Of a DNA stretch of 37,185 bases, positions 8,411 through 15,174 are shown piece after piece. The DNA lies in the IMG/VR virus record IMGVR_UViG_3300050032_000062, positions 1 to 37,185 of that record; one strand, 5' to 3'. The notes under the pieces are model-generated. The model ran no database searches, was not told the DNA's origin, and was given only the letters and a program-made list of their open reading frames with translations. The first letter of the stretch is position 1. Each line of letters opens with the position of its first letter. This DNA is from a virus. Made by a program: the position numbers and the translations under genes.

Positions 8411-8753
8411 TGTATTTGCTCCACAAAGCAGCTAGCCTGTCCATTTCTTTTACATTCAATTCACCTTGTTTTTTGCTTTTTGTCTTGGGCATAGCTTTAA
8501 TTGAATTACAAATTTCTCTGACAGAAGTTGATAAGTCTTCAACGCATTCACTTGAAGCGTCATAAGCTGGAAACTGAAAATAAGCATCATAAAATATTGG
8601 AACGGCTTTTAAACATTGTTGTAAACTATAATTAGCCCCATAGCGAAGGGAGTTGCCCCCAACTTCTGGCTTAGGTGTATTTTGAAGAACGCTCCAAGAA
8701 TTAAAAAGCTCTTGCAGTATCTCTTTAAGATAGATTTCAATTCTGTAATTCAT
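8403..8753 (-). CDS. Hypothetical protein, 116 aa
   Basis: The protein is soluble and mostly helical, with two Cys near the middle but no clear metal site. A strong GGGGGAG lies 4 bases before ATG 8753. It overlaps the next gene by 8 bases. The C-terminal part (KSKKQGELNVKEMDRLAALW) is basic then helical. No family recognised. Confidence 0.6.
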   Translation of the reverse strand: MNYRIEIYLKEILQELFNSWSVLQNTPKPEVGGNSLRYGANYSLQQCLKAVPIFYDAYFQFPAYDASSECVEDLSTSVREICNSIKAMPKTKSKKQGELNVKEMDRLAALWSKYNV

Positions 8754-8754
8754 C

Positions 8755-8808
8755 TTACTCCCCCAAATATTCTAGTTTGTAGACATTGATTCTTCTTAGT
8801 TTATTCAC
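8755..8808 (-). CDS. Possible 17-aa GTG-started leader ORF
   Basis: A GTG at 8808 shares one base with the stop of the upstream gene. It is preceded by GAGG about 7 bases away and opens a 17-codon frame (MNKLRRINVYKLEYLGE). The Shine-Dalgarno of the next gene lies inside it. It could be a coupling or leader peptide, or simply chance. Confidence 0.25.
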   Translation of the reverse strand: MNKLRRINVYKLEYLGE

Positions 8809-8975
8809 TATTTAACCTCTAGCTTTATAGAATTATATAAGTTTTTAATACACTCACAGCATAAAACAATCATAAACGGCTTTCTAAAAAGCTTTTGCCC
8901 TGTTGTTGACTTCTTGTACTTGATTTGTATTGTTATGCAATGTTGGGCATCTGCGTTGCATATATGGCAGTTCAT
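8808..8975 (-). CDS. 55-aa zinc-ribbon protein
   Basis: This short gene runs from ATG 8975 to TAG 8808. The product begins MNCHICNADAQHC and carries CCECIKN near residue 39, two knuckles of a zinc ribbon. A strong GGAGG is 7 bases upstream, and the start overlaps the previous stop as ATGA, so support for translation is good. It fills what would otherwise be an unexplained 218-base gap in the operon. Function unknown. Confidence 0.7.
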   Translation of the reverse strand: MNCHICNADAQHCITIQIKYKKSTTGQKLFRKPFMIVLCCECIKNLYNSIKLEVK

Positions 8976-9253
8976 GGTTTGGCCTCCCCGTATATTTCTT
9001 TATCACACTTATTAATAAATGCTTTAGTCTTTTCGATTTCTTCATTGAGATCGTTTTTTATCATCTCTTTAAGTATTTGGGATATAGCGGCTTGGGAAGC
9101 TAAAAGAAAAGTAAACGCTCTTACTTCATGGCAATTGTTATACTCTTCTGCTGTGCTGAATGTGAGTTCATCGGGTTGCATCTCTTGCAATCTAAGAATC
9201 ATAGGTTCTAAAAGCATATACATGGCTCTTAGGTCTTTTGTTGTGGTTATCAT
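8972..9253 (-). CDS. First gene of the minus operon, 93-aa helical protein
   Basis: The promoter-proximal gene encodes a helical, coiled-coil-rich 93-residue protein with no recognised domain. The start at 9253 has AAGGA upstream. Being first after a strong promoter (-10 at 9297-9302) suggests very early expression. It is coupled to the 55-aa zinc protein by a 4-base overlap. Confidence 0.65.
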   Translation of the reverse strand: MITTTKDLRAMYMLLEPMILRLQEMQPDELTFSTAEEYNNCHEVRAFTFLLASQAAISQILKEMIKNDLNEEIEKTKAFINKCDKEIYGEAKP

Positions 9254-9296
9254 TTCATTATCCTTCTATTGGTTAGTACTTTCTTCAACTAAGAAC

Positions 9297-9324
9297 ATTC
9301 TAACACAAATAGTTTGTATGTCAA
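9297..9324 (-). promoter_or_regulatory. Leftward promoter with operator-like dyad
   Basis: On the minus strand a perfect TTGACA (9324-9319) and TAGAAT (9302-9297) are separated by 16 bases. The spacer contains a perfect 13-bp dyad, ACAAA-TAG-TTTGT (9305-9317), well placed as a repressor operator. It drives the 9253-4658 operon and is back-to-back with the rightward promoter at 9336. Confidence 0.75.
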
Positions 9325-9335
9325 CTAATTATTAC

Positions 9336-9364
9336 TTGCTATATAAAAGTATTAATGTTAAGAT
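9336..9364 (+). promoter_or_regulatory. Rightward promoter for the regulatory genes
   Basis: TTGCTA (9336-9341) and TAAGAT (9359-9364) are spaced 17 bases apart. The spacer ends in TTAATGTT, which is also found twice in the repressor promoter region (12459, 12503). The frame upstream of GTG 9388 runs through this promoter, so the gene must start after it. Confidence 0.65.
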
Positions 9365-9387
9365 ATATACATAATAGAAAGGATAAA

Positions 9388-9732
9388 GTGAAAATTAAGA
9401 TATGCCGTAGCCATGTAAAAATTTATGAGTATTTTTGCCACTTAGCCAATGAGGCCAACTTCTTTAAAGTAAAAGACAAGAACGTTGTAGCGATTGATTA
9501 TCACCAGATAAAGAAAGGTACGCATTTAAGTTACCCCATAGTTGTTAAGTGCATACCGCATTTAATAAAGCTTGGGTGTTTAAAGAAGATACAAGACGGA
9601 CGAGGTAGAGAACCAGGTGGCAGCAAATATTTGGTTGATACAATGTTTGAGGTCGTTAAAACCAAAGTCATTAAGGAACGAATTTATAAGATTAAATACC
9701 CTATTATAGTGCTGGAGCTTAGGAAGATATGA
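9388..9732 (+). CDS. Winged-helix-like DNA-binding regulator
   Basis: This basic 114-residue protein starts at GTG 9388, preceded by AAAGGA. An ATG at 9355 in the same frame lies inside the promoter -10 region, so it is excluded. Segments YHQIKKGTHLSYPIVVKCIPHLIKLGCL and the following GRGREPGGSKY look like a helix-turn-helix plus wing. This fits a phage transcription regulator or replication-type winged helix. It is the first gene after the rightward promoter and overlaps the next gene by 4 bases. The target is unknown; its own divergent promoter region is the obvious candidate. Confidence 0.6.
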   Translation: MKIKICRSHVKIYEYFCHLANEANFFKVKDKNVVAIDYHQIKKGTHLSYPIVVKCIPHLIKLGCLKKIQDGRGREPGGSKYLVDTMFEVVKTKVIKERIYKIKYPIIVLELRKI

Positions 9733-10172
9733 GTATTAAAGATTTTTTTGGAATGTTTAAAAAAGAAAATCCCGAGAAAGAATTCTTACAGGAGTTGCAA
9801 CGCGACGCTATTCTGGGTAAGTGTGAAAGATGTAAAGAAATATACGAATGTCTCGAGCTTAAGATAGACAATGAAAAGTTTATCTTATGCCCTTATTGTT
9901 TAGAGCAGGTCAAAAAACATGGAAAGATAATCCCCGAAGTTGTTAGATATGTAAAAAATAGAGTATGCAATAAATGTTCTAAGTTTATAGCACCTCACGA
10001 GTATTTTTATTACTCGCCTGATTGGGAGTTTATAGAAAAATCACTGGGTTATTTTTGTGGGGAATGCTGTAGAGTTATAGATAGTGTCAATAAACAAAAG
10101 GATATTAAAACAATTTGGATAGCTACAAAGTGTTATGAGCATCCGATTTATGTAGATGAGGAAACTAAATAA
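9729..10172 (+). CDS. Multi-cysteine zinc-ribbon protein
   Basis: The 147-residue protein has four CxxC-type knuckles: CERCKEIYEC, CPYC, CNKC and CGECC. They suggest two treble-clef/zinc-ribbon units of about 60 residues each. The N-terminus is basic and helical. It is coupled to the winged-helix gene by an ATGA overlap. Such proteins often bind nucleic acid or host RNA polymerase; no specific family is recognised. Confidence 0.65.
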   Translation: MSIKDFFGMFKKENPEKEFLQELQRDAILGKCERCKEIYECLELKIDNEKFILCPYCLEQVKKHGKIIPEVVRYVKNRVCNKCSKFIAPHEYFYYSPDWEFIEKSLGYFCGECCRVIDSVNKQKDIKTIWIATKCYEHPIYVDEETK

Positions 10173-10274
10173 ATTTTCTGTTTTTGTATCAAAACGATGC
10201 AGTTTGTATGTTTGATTTAATAGCCAATACTATTTTTATTTTATAATTATTAGTCGTTTTGATATTTAAACATG

Positions 10275-10304
10275 AAAAAGGGCAACCGCTATTAACAGTT
10301 GCCC
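10275..10304 (-). terminator. Rho-independent terminator of the small RNA
   Basis: On the minus strand, a perfect 7-bp stem with an 11-base loop (10304-10280) is followed by TTTTT at 10279-10275. In the plus direction no T run follows, so the element works leftward. Confidence 0.75.
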
Positions 10305-10451
10305 AATGTAGTCCTGTTCTAGTAGCCAGCAAGCTAGGAGAAGAGGTTATTGTCGCGATTATAATTACCAGCCCAGAAAGTACGATTGATAACCGTATGG
10401 GTCTGTATCCATTCTATCTAGTTACTATACTTATACTATTACCTACTTCAT
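10275..10451 (-). ncRNA. Candidate small RNA with own promoter and terminator
   Basis: A strong minus-strand promoter (10486-10458) points to a start near 10451. About 150-175 bases later comes a perfect 7-bp GC-rich hairpin (10298-10304 with 10280-10286) followed by five T. No convincing gene lies between: the best frame is 15 codons without a ribosome binding site. The RNA can form further stems, for example CAG-A-CCC with GGGCTG. It is antisense to the gap between two plus-strand zinc-protein genes, so it may act in cis on that mRNA or in trans on the host. Confidence 0.55.
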
Positions 10452-10457
10452 GTACAT

Positions 10458-10486
10458 ATCTTAATACATAAAACTAGTAATGTCAA
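10458..10486 (-). promoter_or_regulatory. Consensus promoter for the small RNA
   Basis: On the minus strand a perfect -35 TTGACA (10486-10481) is followed after 17 bases by TAAGAT (10463-10458). The TAAGAT -10 followed by AT is shared with the promoters at 9336 and 24687. No minus-strand gene lies downstream before the terminator at 10275. Confidence 0.7.
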
Positions 10487-10603
10487 GTAATCTATGTTAT
10501 ATTATTTTAAATAAGATTGAGCGAAAGCGAAATAGGCAAAACTGCTGTTTGCCCTAAATCAAATAAGTTAAAAATTATAAAAAGCAGGAAGCAAAGAAGT
10601 TTT

Positions 10604-10885
10604 ATGAACTTAGAAGAATTCAGCAAAGAGTATAAGCATTTTTGTGGTGAATGGGCCGACTTTGAGGGTTATTCACCAATAAAGCATCTTGATAATGTAA
10701 GCAAATATTCATTTGAGGTTTATTGCTATGAAGATACGGGGTGCTTGTATTTTTGGTGCAGTAGTGAAAATTTACTTTTTTTTGTAGATTATTGCCCGTT
10801 GTGTGGCTATAAAGCCCCAAAGCCAACTAATAGAAATTACTTTCATGCCAAAGATTTAATGGAAGATGTCAAAGAAGTTTTATGA
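10604..10885 (+). CDS. Zinc-knuckle protein with DYCPLCG motif
   Basis: The product has 93 residues from ATG 10604 (GCAAAGAAG upstream). An alternative TTG at 10517 is less convincing. The cysteines lie at HFCGEW, VYCYEDTGC, YFWCSS and finally VDYCPLCGYK. The last motif is nearly identical to that of the 55-aa protein at 18965-19132 (IDYCPLCGFK), and the preceding beta strands also match, so they are paralogues or share a donor family. The function is not known, but the layout is a compact treble clef. Confidence 0.65.
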   Translation: MNLEEFSKEYKHFCGEWADFEGYSPIKHLDNVSKYSFEVYCYEDTGCLYFWCSSENLLFFVDYCPLCGYKAPKPTNRNYFHAKDLMEDVKEVL

Positions 10886-10901
10886 TACTAGAAGGGAATA
10901 C

Positions 10902-11099
10902 ATGATAAAGTACGAAGGTTATTTAACCAAGAACGAAGCGGCCAAACTGTTGGGTGTATGCTGTAATACGCTTATACAATGGGATAAAAGGGGTATTTTG
11001 AAGGCTTACAGACACCCTATAAGCAATTACAGGCTGTATAAGGTAGAAGATTTAGAAGCTTTTAAGGATAAAATAGCTAAAGATATACTGCAAGCTTAA
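10902..11099 (+). CDS. MerR/excisionase-type helix-turn-helix protein
   Basis: This 65-residue protein matches the HTH_17 (MerR-like, excisionase) pattern. YLTKNEAAKLLGVCCNTLIQWDKRGILKAYR gives the helix-turn-helix, NYRLYKVEDLEAF the wing and third helix. I chose ATG 10902 because AAGGGA lies 5 bases upstream; the frame opens earlier at 10866. In phages such proteins act as Xis, Cro-like regulators or architectural factors. No integrase is seen here, so a regulatory role is more likely. Confidence 0.8.
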   Translation: MIKYEGYLTKNEAAKLLGVCCNTLIQWDKRGILKAYRHPISNYRLYKVEDLEAFKDKIAKDILQA

Positions 11100-11171
11100 A
11101 GTCTTCATGTCGCTACGCTCCATGTGTTTGCAGTGAGACTCCTACTAGATATGTGATTACTAAAAACTAAC

Positions 11172-11201
11172 GGCCCACTTTCGTGAGCCTATTTTGTTTC
11201 T
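11172..11201 (+). terminator. Probable terminator after the regulatory genes
   Basis: A 7-position stem (11172-11178 with 11183-11189, one C-A mismatch in the plus RNA) and a TTTC loop are followed by a T-rich run from 11190. It would end the 9388-11099 transcript. The stem pairs better in the minus transcript, so orientation is uncertain. Confidence 0.45.
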
Positions 11202-11207
11202 TCTTAC

Positions 11208-11233
11208 TTTTCGAATCGACATTAATTCGAAAA
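11208..11233. promoter_or_regulatory. Perfect 9-bp inverted repeat in regulatory gap
   Basis: TTTTCGAAT (11208-11216) and its exact complement (11225-11233) are separated by 8 bases. No T run follows in either direction, so it is not a terminator. It is a candidate operator or origin-type element in the 244-base gap 11100-11343, which contains no gene. Confidence 0.45.
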
Positions 11234-11343
11234 TCCTTTAGAGTAAACCTTTAATTTGAATTGTAATTTTACTAACCGAACTTACAAATGCACTCTTTAC
11301 CAGGGACCGCTTTATAAATTCATAAATAAAACTAAATAAATCA

Positions 11344-12120
11344 ATGAAAACAGATTCTAACATAAACCTAGCTCAAGTCAATACAAAACCTACATTAAAG
11401 TGTAAAAGATTCATAGTTGATCCAATAACAGGCAAGGGAATTCCAAACCCTAATTGGACAGAAGAACAAGAAAAGCAAATCATAGCGCTTACTAAGCCCA
11501 AGAAGATACTTTTTAGATTAACAGCTCCTTTAGATAAAATACGTAAATGCCAACGTAAAAAGGAATTACCTGCAATCTTCAAAGGCAAATTAACGCCTAA
11601 ACAAGCTTTAGATAAATTAGATGAATACGCTGAAGCTGGTCAAAATGCAAAGATAAATTCCATTGGATACTTAACCTATCTTGTAGTAATACGTAAGTTT
11701 AAAAAGCTTTTTCCTAGTCAAGGACACATGGCTAAAGTTATTCATATCTCAAGAGGTTGGGAAAATGAAACTTTATCAGCAATCCAAGAAGATGGTTTGA
11801 TTGATTCAGTTTTTCGCTTCTTATGTACAAAATGTTATTCAATTTCGGCTGCTCTTTTAGATCCGGAATTTAGAGATCGATTTGCCAAGCATTTTCCTTG
11901 GATTAAGTATTACGCCAATAAAGCTGCTGTTGCAGAGTTTACATATAATATAAATTTAACTATAAATAAACTAGATATATTAGATAATCTTACACTTTGT
12001 AAGAAAGATAATGACCCAAAAAGGGAAATTCCAAGTAAATTTAGTTCCGAACAGGAAAAAACCAGAAACTTTCTCACCAGTATCACGTCTGTACTCTGTT
12101 CAAAGATGAAAGCCTTCTAA
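11344..12120 (+). CDS. HTH protein, possible replication initiator or regulator
   Basis: The 258-residue basic protein has a central winged-helix segment (about residues 115-160: FPSQGHMAKVIHISRGWENETLSAIQEDGLID) like those of plasmid and phage replication or MarR/GntR-type proteins. The N-terminal 60 residues are basic and low in structure. The C-terminal part is a helical domain without recognised motifs. There is no good Shine-Dalgarno before ATG 11344, so translation may be weak. It faces the repressor gene tail to tail. Known families with this HTH include replication-initiation proteins of low-copy elements, but I cannot assign it. Confidence 0.55.
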   Translation: MKTDSNINLAQVNTKPTLKCKRFIVDPITGKGIPNPNWTEEQEKQIIALTKPKKILFRLTAPLDKIRKCQRKKELPAIFKGKLTPKQALDKLDEYAEAGQNAKINSIGYLTYLVVIRKFKKLFPSQGHMAKVIHISRGWENETLSAIQEDGLIDSVFRFLCTKCYSISAALLDPEFRDRFAKHFPWIKYYANKAAVAEFTYNINLTINKLDILDNLTLCKKDNDPKREIPSKFSSEQEKTRNFLTSITSVLCSKMKAF

Positions 12121-12180
12121 ATTCTTTTCAATCTCTTTTTAATCCCCCCTATTGCGCGCGCCCCCCTTTTTTTTGAAAGT

Positions 12181-12438
12181 TTAATATCTTTTACTTAAAA
12201 CTTTCTCAAACTGCTTGCGTTTACCTTCTTTAGCTAATTCTAAAAGTTGATTTTCATCAATTTCAAGCACTAACGCAATTTTCTTAGTCAATTCTTTGCT
12301 AGGTATTTCGTCGTGAAGTTCTAATTTCGTTACATAAGCCCGCGAAACACTCTCATCTAGCCTTGTTATAAATTCTTTTACGTTTAAATTTAATTCTTTA
12401 CGCTTCTTACGTACTATGCTAGCAAATGTTTCAATCAT
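12181..12438 (-). CDS. Cro/CI-like HTH repressor (Xre family)
   Basis: The 85-residue protein carries a standard HTH_3 domain at residues about 8-62: RKKRKELNLNVKEFITRL, then SRAYVTKLELHDEIPSKEL and a third helix region. A short basic C-terminal helix replaces the dimerisation/cleavage domain of lambda CI, so it is closer to Cro or to small Xre repressors. AAAGGG precedes ATG 12438. It is transcribed leftward from a promoter divergent from that of the 12586 gene, a typical phage switch layout. Its operators are probably the dyads at 12459-12520. Confidence 0.8.
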   Translation of the reverse strand: MIETFASIVRKKRKELNLNVKEFITRLDESVSRAYVTKLELHDEIPSKELTKKIALVLEIDENQLLELAKEGKRKQFEKVLSKRY

Positions 12439-12467
12439 TTTTATACCCTTTCGTTATGTTAATGTTT

Positions 12468-12496
12468 ATTCTATATTGTTTATAAAAAATAATCAA
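12468..12496 (-). promoter_or_regulatory. Repressor promoter (leftward)
   Basis: On the minus strand TTGATT (12496-12491) and TAGAAT (12473-12468) are spaced 17 bases apart, 30 bases upstream of the repressor start. TTAATGTT at 12459-12466 lies just downstream, where a bound repressor would block its own promoter. Confidence 0.65.
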
Positions 12497-12504
12497 TAAA
12501 TATT

Positions 12505-12541
12505 AATGTTGATTGACATTGGTAAAAAAATATTATAGAAT
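12505..12541 (+). promoter_or_regulatory. Rightward promoter with overlapping operator dyad
   Basis: A perfect TTGACA (12513-12518) and TAGAAT (12536-12541) are spaced 17 bases apart. A dyad AATGT-N6-ACATT (12505-12520) covers the -35, and TTAATGTT (12503-12510) overlaps it. This is the likely repressor-controlled promoter for the RusA-terminase region. Confidence 0.75.
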
Positions 12542-12585
12542 GTATAAATATAGTTTATAAATTAGTTATTTGGAAAGGGTTTAAA

Positions 12586-12927
12586 ATGTCTGCTGATGCT
12601 ATACAAATTAAAATAGTCACAAAAATAGAAGAGTTAGAAGATCAGATTCAACTTTTAAAAGAAAAATCATTTAGACGGATTACAATCCCTTCAATTAAAA
12701 ATAAAATAATTTTTCTAGAAAGCTTAGAATTAGTCACAGATCTGGAAGAAATAGAAAAAGTCAAAAAAGAAGCCGAAGAACAATTCGAACTAGTAAATGC
12801 AATGAAAGAAAGCGTTTATCGTGTGCCAACTTTAGATAATTCGCCAGACTATGCTTTTTTTGTTCCCAATGAATTATCAAAAACTTTATCAGAACTTAAA
12901 AAAGAATTACAATATCTTGAAGAGTAA
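12586..12927 (+). CDS. Hypothetical coiled-coil protein, 113 aa
   Basis: This acidic, helical protein is coiled coil at residues about 8-30, 45-75 and 95-113. AAAGGG sits 7 bases before the ATG. It is the first gene after the strong switch promoter at 12513, so it should be made early in the lytic programme. No domain recognised; an anti-repressor or host-takeover role is possible but unsupported. Confidence 0.6.
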   Translation: MSADAIQIKIVTKIEELEDQIQLLKEKSFRRITIPSIKNKIIFLESLELVTDLEEIEKVKKEAEEQFELVNAMKESVYRVPTLDNSPDYAFFVPNELSKTLSELKKELQYLEE

Positions 12928-12944
12928 TAATTATTGGAAAATGT

Positions 12945-13045
12945 TTTATGAACAGCCAACTTAAACGAGTATATCGACAAGACACCCAGGAACACACGAG
13001 TGTGGAAGAACAACTTTACGATATTAAGCACAAAACAGTTCCCCA
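12945..13045 (+). repeat. Direct repeat, copy 1 (shared N-terminal module)
   Basis: This 101-bp segment recurs at 13762-13886 with 2 mismatches and one 24-base in-frame insertion in the second copy. It covers the start codon and first ~33 codons of the 252-aa gene. Confidence 0.85.
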
Positions 13046-13706
13046 TAAATCTAGTATACAGGAATTACAAGTGATATCCAAAGAAGAGATAAAAGCAAAA
13101 AAACAAGCAACAATAAAACGCAACAAAGAAGAAGCCGAGCAAAAGAAAGCATCGGGAATAGATACTTGCCGAGGTTGCAATATAGAATTTCAAAAGATAG
13201 ATACTAAGGCTGCTACTACTTGCTCTTGGGAATGTGCATTATCAGCCTCACAAACAGGAAACTTAAGTTATCTAGGTGGTGGAAAACCCTTTTGGACTAG
13301 AGATAATGGCAAATGTTGGACAAGCCATTTTCTTGAAACAGTTGTACACAAACATCAAGAGCGTGAGCTTAAAGACGTTGCTGATGACTTATATCTAGAA
13401 AAAGAACACCTCAAAGACGTTTGTTCTGCTTTAGGTTGTGAACGTATGAATAGAAAATGCGTTAACTGGCATCATTTTAAAGTATATTCTGATATAGAAT
13501 GGTTATTGCGCGATTCTGAAAAGGAAGATATAGCTTTTTATCTGGAAAAAATGATTAAAAATTCAAAAGATATTATTATAGAATGCTTATCTTATACTCA
13601 CGATGAAGGAAAAGATCTACCTGATAAATTTGATGAAATAGAAGAAGAAAATAAAAAGATTAAAGAATGCCGTGAGATATTAGAAAGAATAAAAGTACAA
13701 AGATAA
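12948..13706 (+). CDS. Cys-rich protein sharing its N-terminus with the next gene
   Basis: The 252-residue protein begins with a module (residues 1-33, MNSQLKRVYRQ ... EEQLYDIKHKTVP) that is almost identical to the start of the next gene. It continues with a basic helix (to about 65), a zinc-like site (CRGCNIEF ... CSWEC), a region with a Gly-rich turn and CVNWHHF, and a C-terminal coiled coil. GGA lies 9 bases before the ATG. The central part could be an HNH-like or DNA-binding zinc domain, but no full motif is visible. The gene looks inserted between the two copies of a repeated N-terminus. Confidence 0.6.
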   Translation: MNSQLKRVYRQDTQEHTSVEEQLYDIKHKTVPHKSSIQELQVISKEEIKAKKQATIKRNKEEAEQKKASGIDTCRGCNIEFQKIDTKAATTCSWECALSASQTGNLSYLGGGKPFWTRDNGKCWTSHFLETVVHKHQERELKDVADDLYLEKEHLKDVCSALGCERMNRKCVNWHHFKVYSDIEWLLRDSEKEDIAFYLEKMIKNSKDIIIECLSYTHDEGKDLPDKFDEIEEENKKIKECREILERIKVQR

Positions 13707-13761
13707 GAAGGCGATACTTGAAAAATGATGCAAAAAATGCAACAAATCTTATGTGTAACCC

Positions 13762-13886
13762 TTTATGAACAGCCAACTTAAACGAGTATATAGACAAGAA
13801 ATAGATGGAGCAGAGCGACATCACACCCAGGAACACACGAGTGTGGAAGAACAGCTTTACGATATTAAGCACAAAACAGTTCCCCA
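13762..13886 (+). repeat. Direct repeat, copy 2 (shared N-terminal module)
   Basis: The second copy of the 12945-13045 segment contains an additional 24 bases (8 codons, EIDGAERH region). The high nucleotide identity between copies points to a recent duplication or gene conversion. Confidence 0.85.
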
Positions 13887-14082
13887 GCATGAATCATCAA
13901 CCTGGAGAAATCCGTTGAACAATCAACAACCTTGGTACGAAAAAGCCCCCAAACAATATACAGAAGTCGAACACATTCAACACCAATTGATCTTCAAGGA
14001 AAATTATCACAAAAAGCTACCCTTTATGGCCGATGCCCTAGTAGTATTAAAAAAGATTATGGAAAGTGAGAAAAAAGAATGA
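13765..14082 (+). CDS. Hypothetical protein upstream of RusA, 105 aa
   Basis: The product is polar and helical. Residues 1-43 match the N-terminus of the previous gene (with an 8-residue insertion). The rest is unique and rich in Gln, Glu and aromatic residues. No convincing Shine-Dalgarno precedes ATG 13765, unlike the previous gene. This suggests the original ribosome binding site was captured by an upstream insertion. The stop overlaps RusA by 4 bases. Function unknown. Confidence 0.6.
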   Translation: MNSQLKRVYRQEIDGAERHHTQEHTSVEEQLYDIKHKTVPQHESSTWRNPLNNQQPWYEKAPKQYTEVEHIQHQLIFKENYHKKLPFMADALVVLKKIMESEKKE

Positions 14083-14567
14083 AACAAAACTGTATCTTAC
14101 CCTATGGTTTCGTTATCTGTATTCCAGGTAAACCCATACCCTGGCACAGAGTCGGCGGCCTAATCCATAGATACGATACCCAGAAAGCAGAAAAACTTGC
14201 CATCGGCCTACTATTTCGTAAACTACTCGGGAATACTCCCCCTTACAAAGGCCCTTGTCATTTAGAAATCAAATTCTATTTCAAACCCCCTAAAAAATTT
14301 AAACCCTCTTCTCCCTATGCTCTCGATTATTATATGCCTCACCGTCCAGATAAAGATAATTTAGAAAAATTTATCTACGACACCATGACCCAAGCTAATG
14401 TTTGGTTAGATGATTGCCAGGTTGTAGATTCTCATGTACAAAAAAGATACCTTAACTACAATTATGATAAAGAACCCTATACAGAAATCATATTCCAAGA
14501 TTTATCTTTATTAGATCAGTATGTACAAGGAGATAGTTATGAGTCCAATAAAAGAAGGCACCAATAG
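14079..14567 (+). CDS. rusA: RusA-like Holliday junction resolvase
   Basis: The 162-residue protein has the RusA signature. HRPDKDNLEKFIYD at residues 88-101 and LDDCQVVDSHVQKRY at 110-124 supply the catalytic aspartates (D91, D93, D112) and the conserved lysine (K122). The family is a Mg-dependent dimeric endonuclease that cuts four-way junctions; in phages it debranches DNA before packaging. Length is slightly above the usual 120-140 residues, with an extra C-terminal tail of about 25 residues. It sits directly before the terminase genes, overlapping TerS by 29 bases. Confidence 0.92.
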   Translation: MKQNCILPYGFVICIPGKPIPWHRVGGLIHRYDTQKAEKLAIGLLFRKLLGNTPPYKGPCHLEIKFYFKPPKKFKPSSPYALDYYMPHRPDKDNLEKFIYDTMTQANVWLDDCQVVDSHVQKRYLNYNYDKEPYTEIIFQDLSLLDQYVQGDSYESNKRRHQ

Positions 14568-15174
14568 AGAAAAAAACGCTATAAACGCCGTCGTAGCCGA
14601 GAATGGACACCAGGTATTACCTGAAACCCCCAATAATAGCACTAAATTAAAAAAAAGACCCAATAGAACTTCCCCCAGTGGCGTAGATAGCATACATGCT
14701 TTCTTTAACTGTAATACGGGATTTCCTGATAACATTTCTGATTCACAACTCTTACAACTTGGCAGAGAGTATATTAAATGGGCTAGAGAGTACAATATAG
14801 AACTAGGCGTACCTTTAAAGCAAACCTTTTGGTTAGACCACGGCATTTCTAGGTTTAACTTACAAACTTTTCGTAAGTCATTACCCGAACTAAATGAACT
14901 GGTAATAACTGGTGATGAATACTGCGGCGAAACTAGAGAGAAAATCATAAGAAAGTACTATCATGGTATATGGGCAAGACAAGCGGTTTATGTCTCTGAC
15001 TATATGGCACATGATGAGCACATGATTGAAGTTCGCGAACGTATCAAACACCAAATAGACAAAGAAGAGGGACTAACACCTCAACAACAACAAACCTTGT
15101 TCTATTCCTTTATGGAACCATTTTTAAAAGACAAGAAGCCAGATATAGATAAGAAAAACGATGCAGGAAAATGA
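14539..15174 (+). CDS. terS: Terminase small subunit (probable)
   Basis: The 211-residue protein starts at ATG 14539, with AAGGAG 7 bases upstream. It has a basic, disordered N-terminus (to about residue 60), a helical centre with LNELVITGDEYCGETREKIIRKYYHG, and a charged C-terminus ending in a Lys-rich tail. Its place between RusA and TerL, with a 14-base overlap into TerL, is the main evidence. Small terminases bind pac/cos sites and form rings; the DNA-binding helices are not obvious here. Confidence 0.6.
   Translation: MSPIKEGTNREKNAINAVVAENGHQVLPETPNNSTKLKKRPNRTSPSGVDSIHAFFNCNTGFPDNISDSQLLQLGREYIKWAREYNIELGVPLKQTFWLDHGISRFNLQTFRKSLPELNELVITGDEYCGETREKIIRKYYHGIWARQAVYVSDYMAHDEHMIEVRERIKHQIDKEEGLTPQQQQTLFYSFMEPFLKDKKPDIDKKNDAGK

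Noticed and set aside
10259-10471. 70-aa plus-strand frame
   Set aside because: It begins with TTG without a ribosome binding site, lies antisense to the small-RNA unit and gives no recognisable protein.
12144-12166. G-quadruplex on the minus strand
   Set aside because: Only two G runs are present; four separate runs are needed for a simple intramolecular quadruplex.
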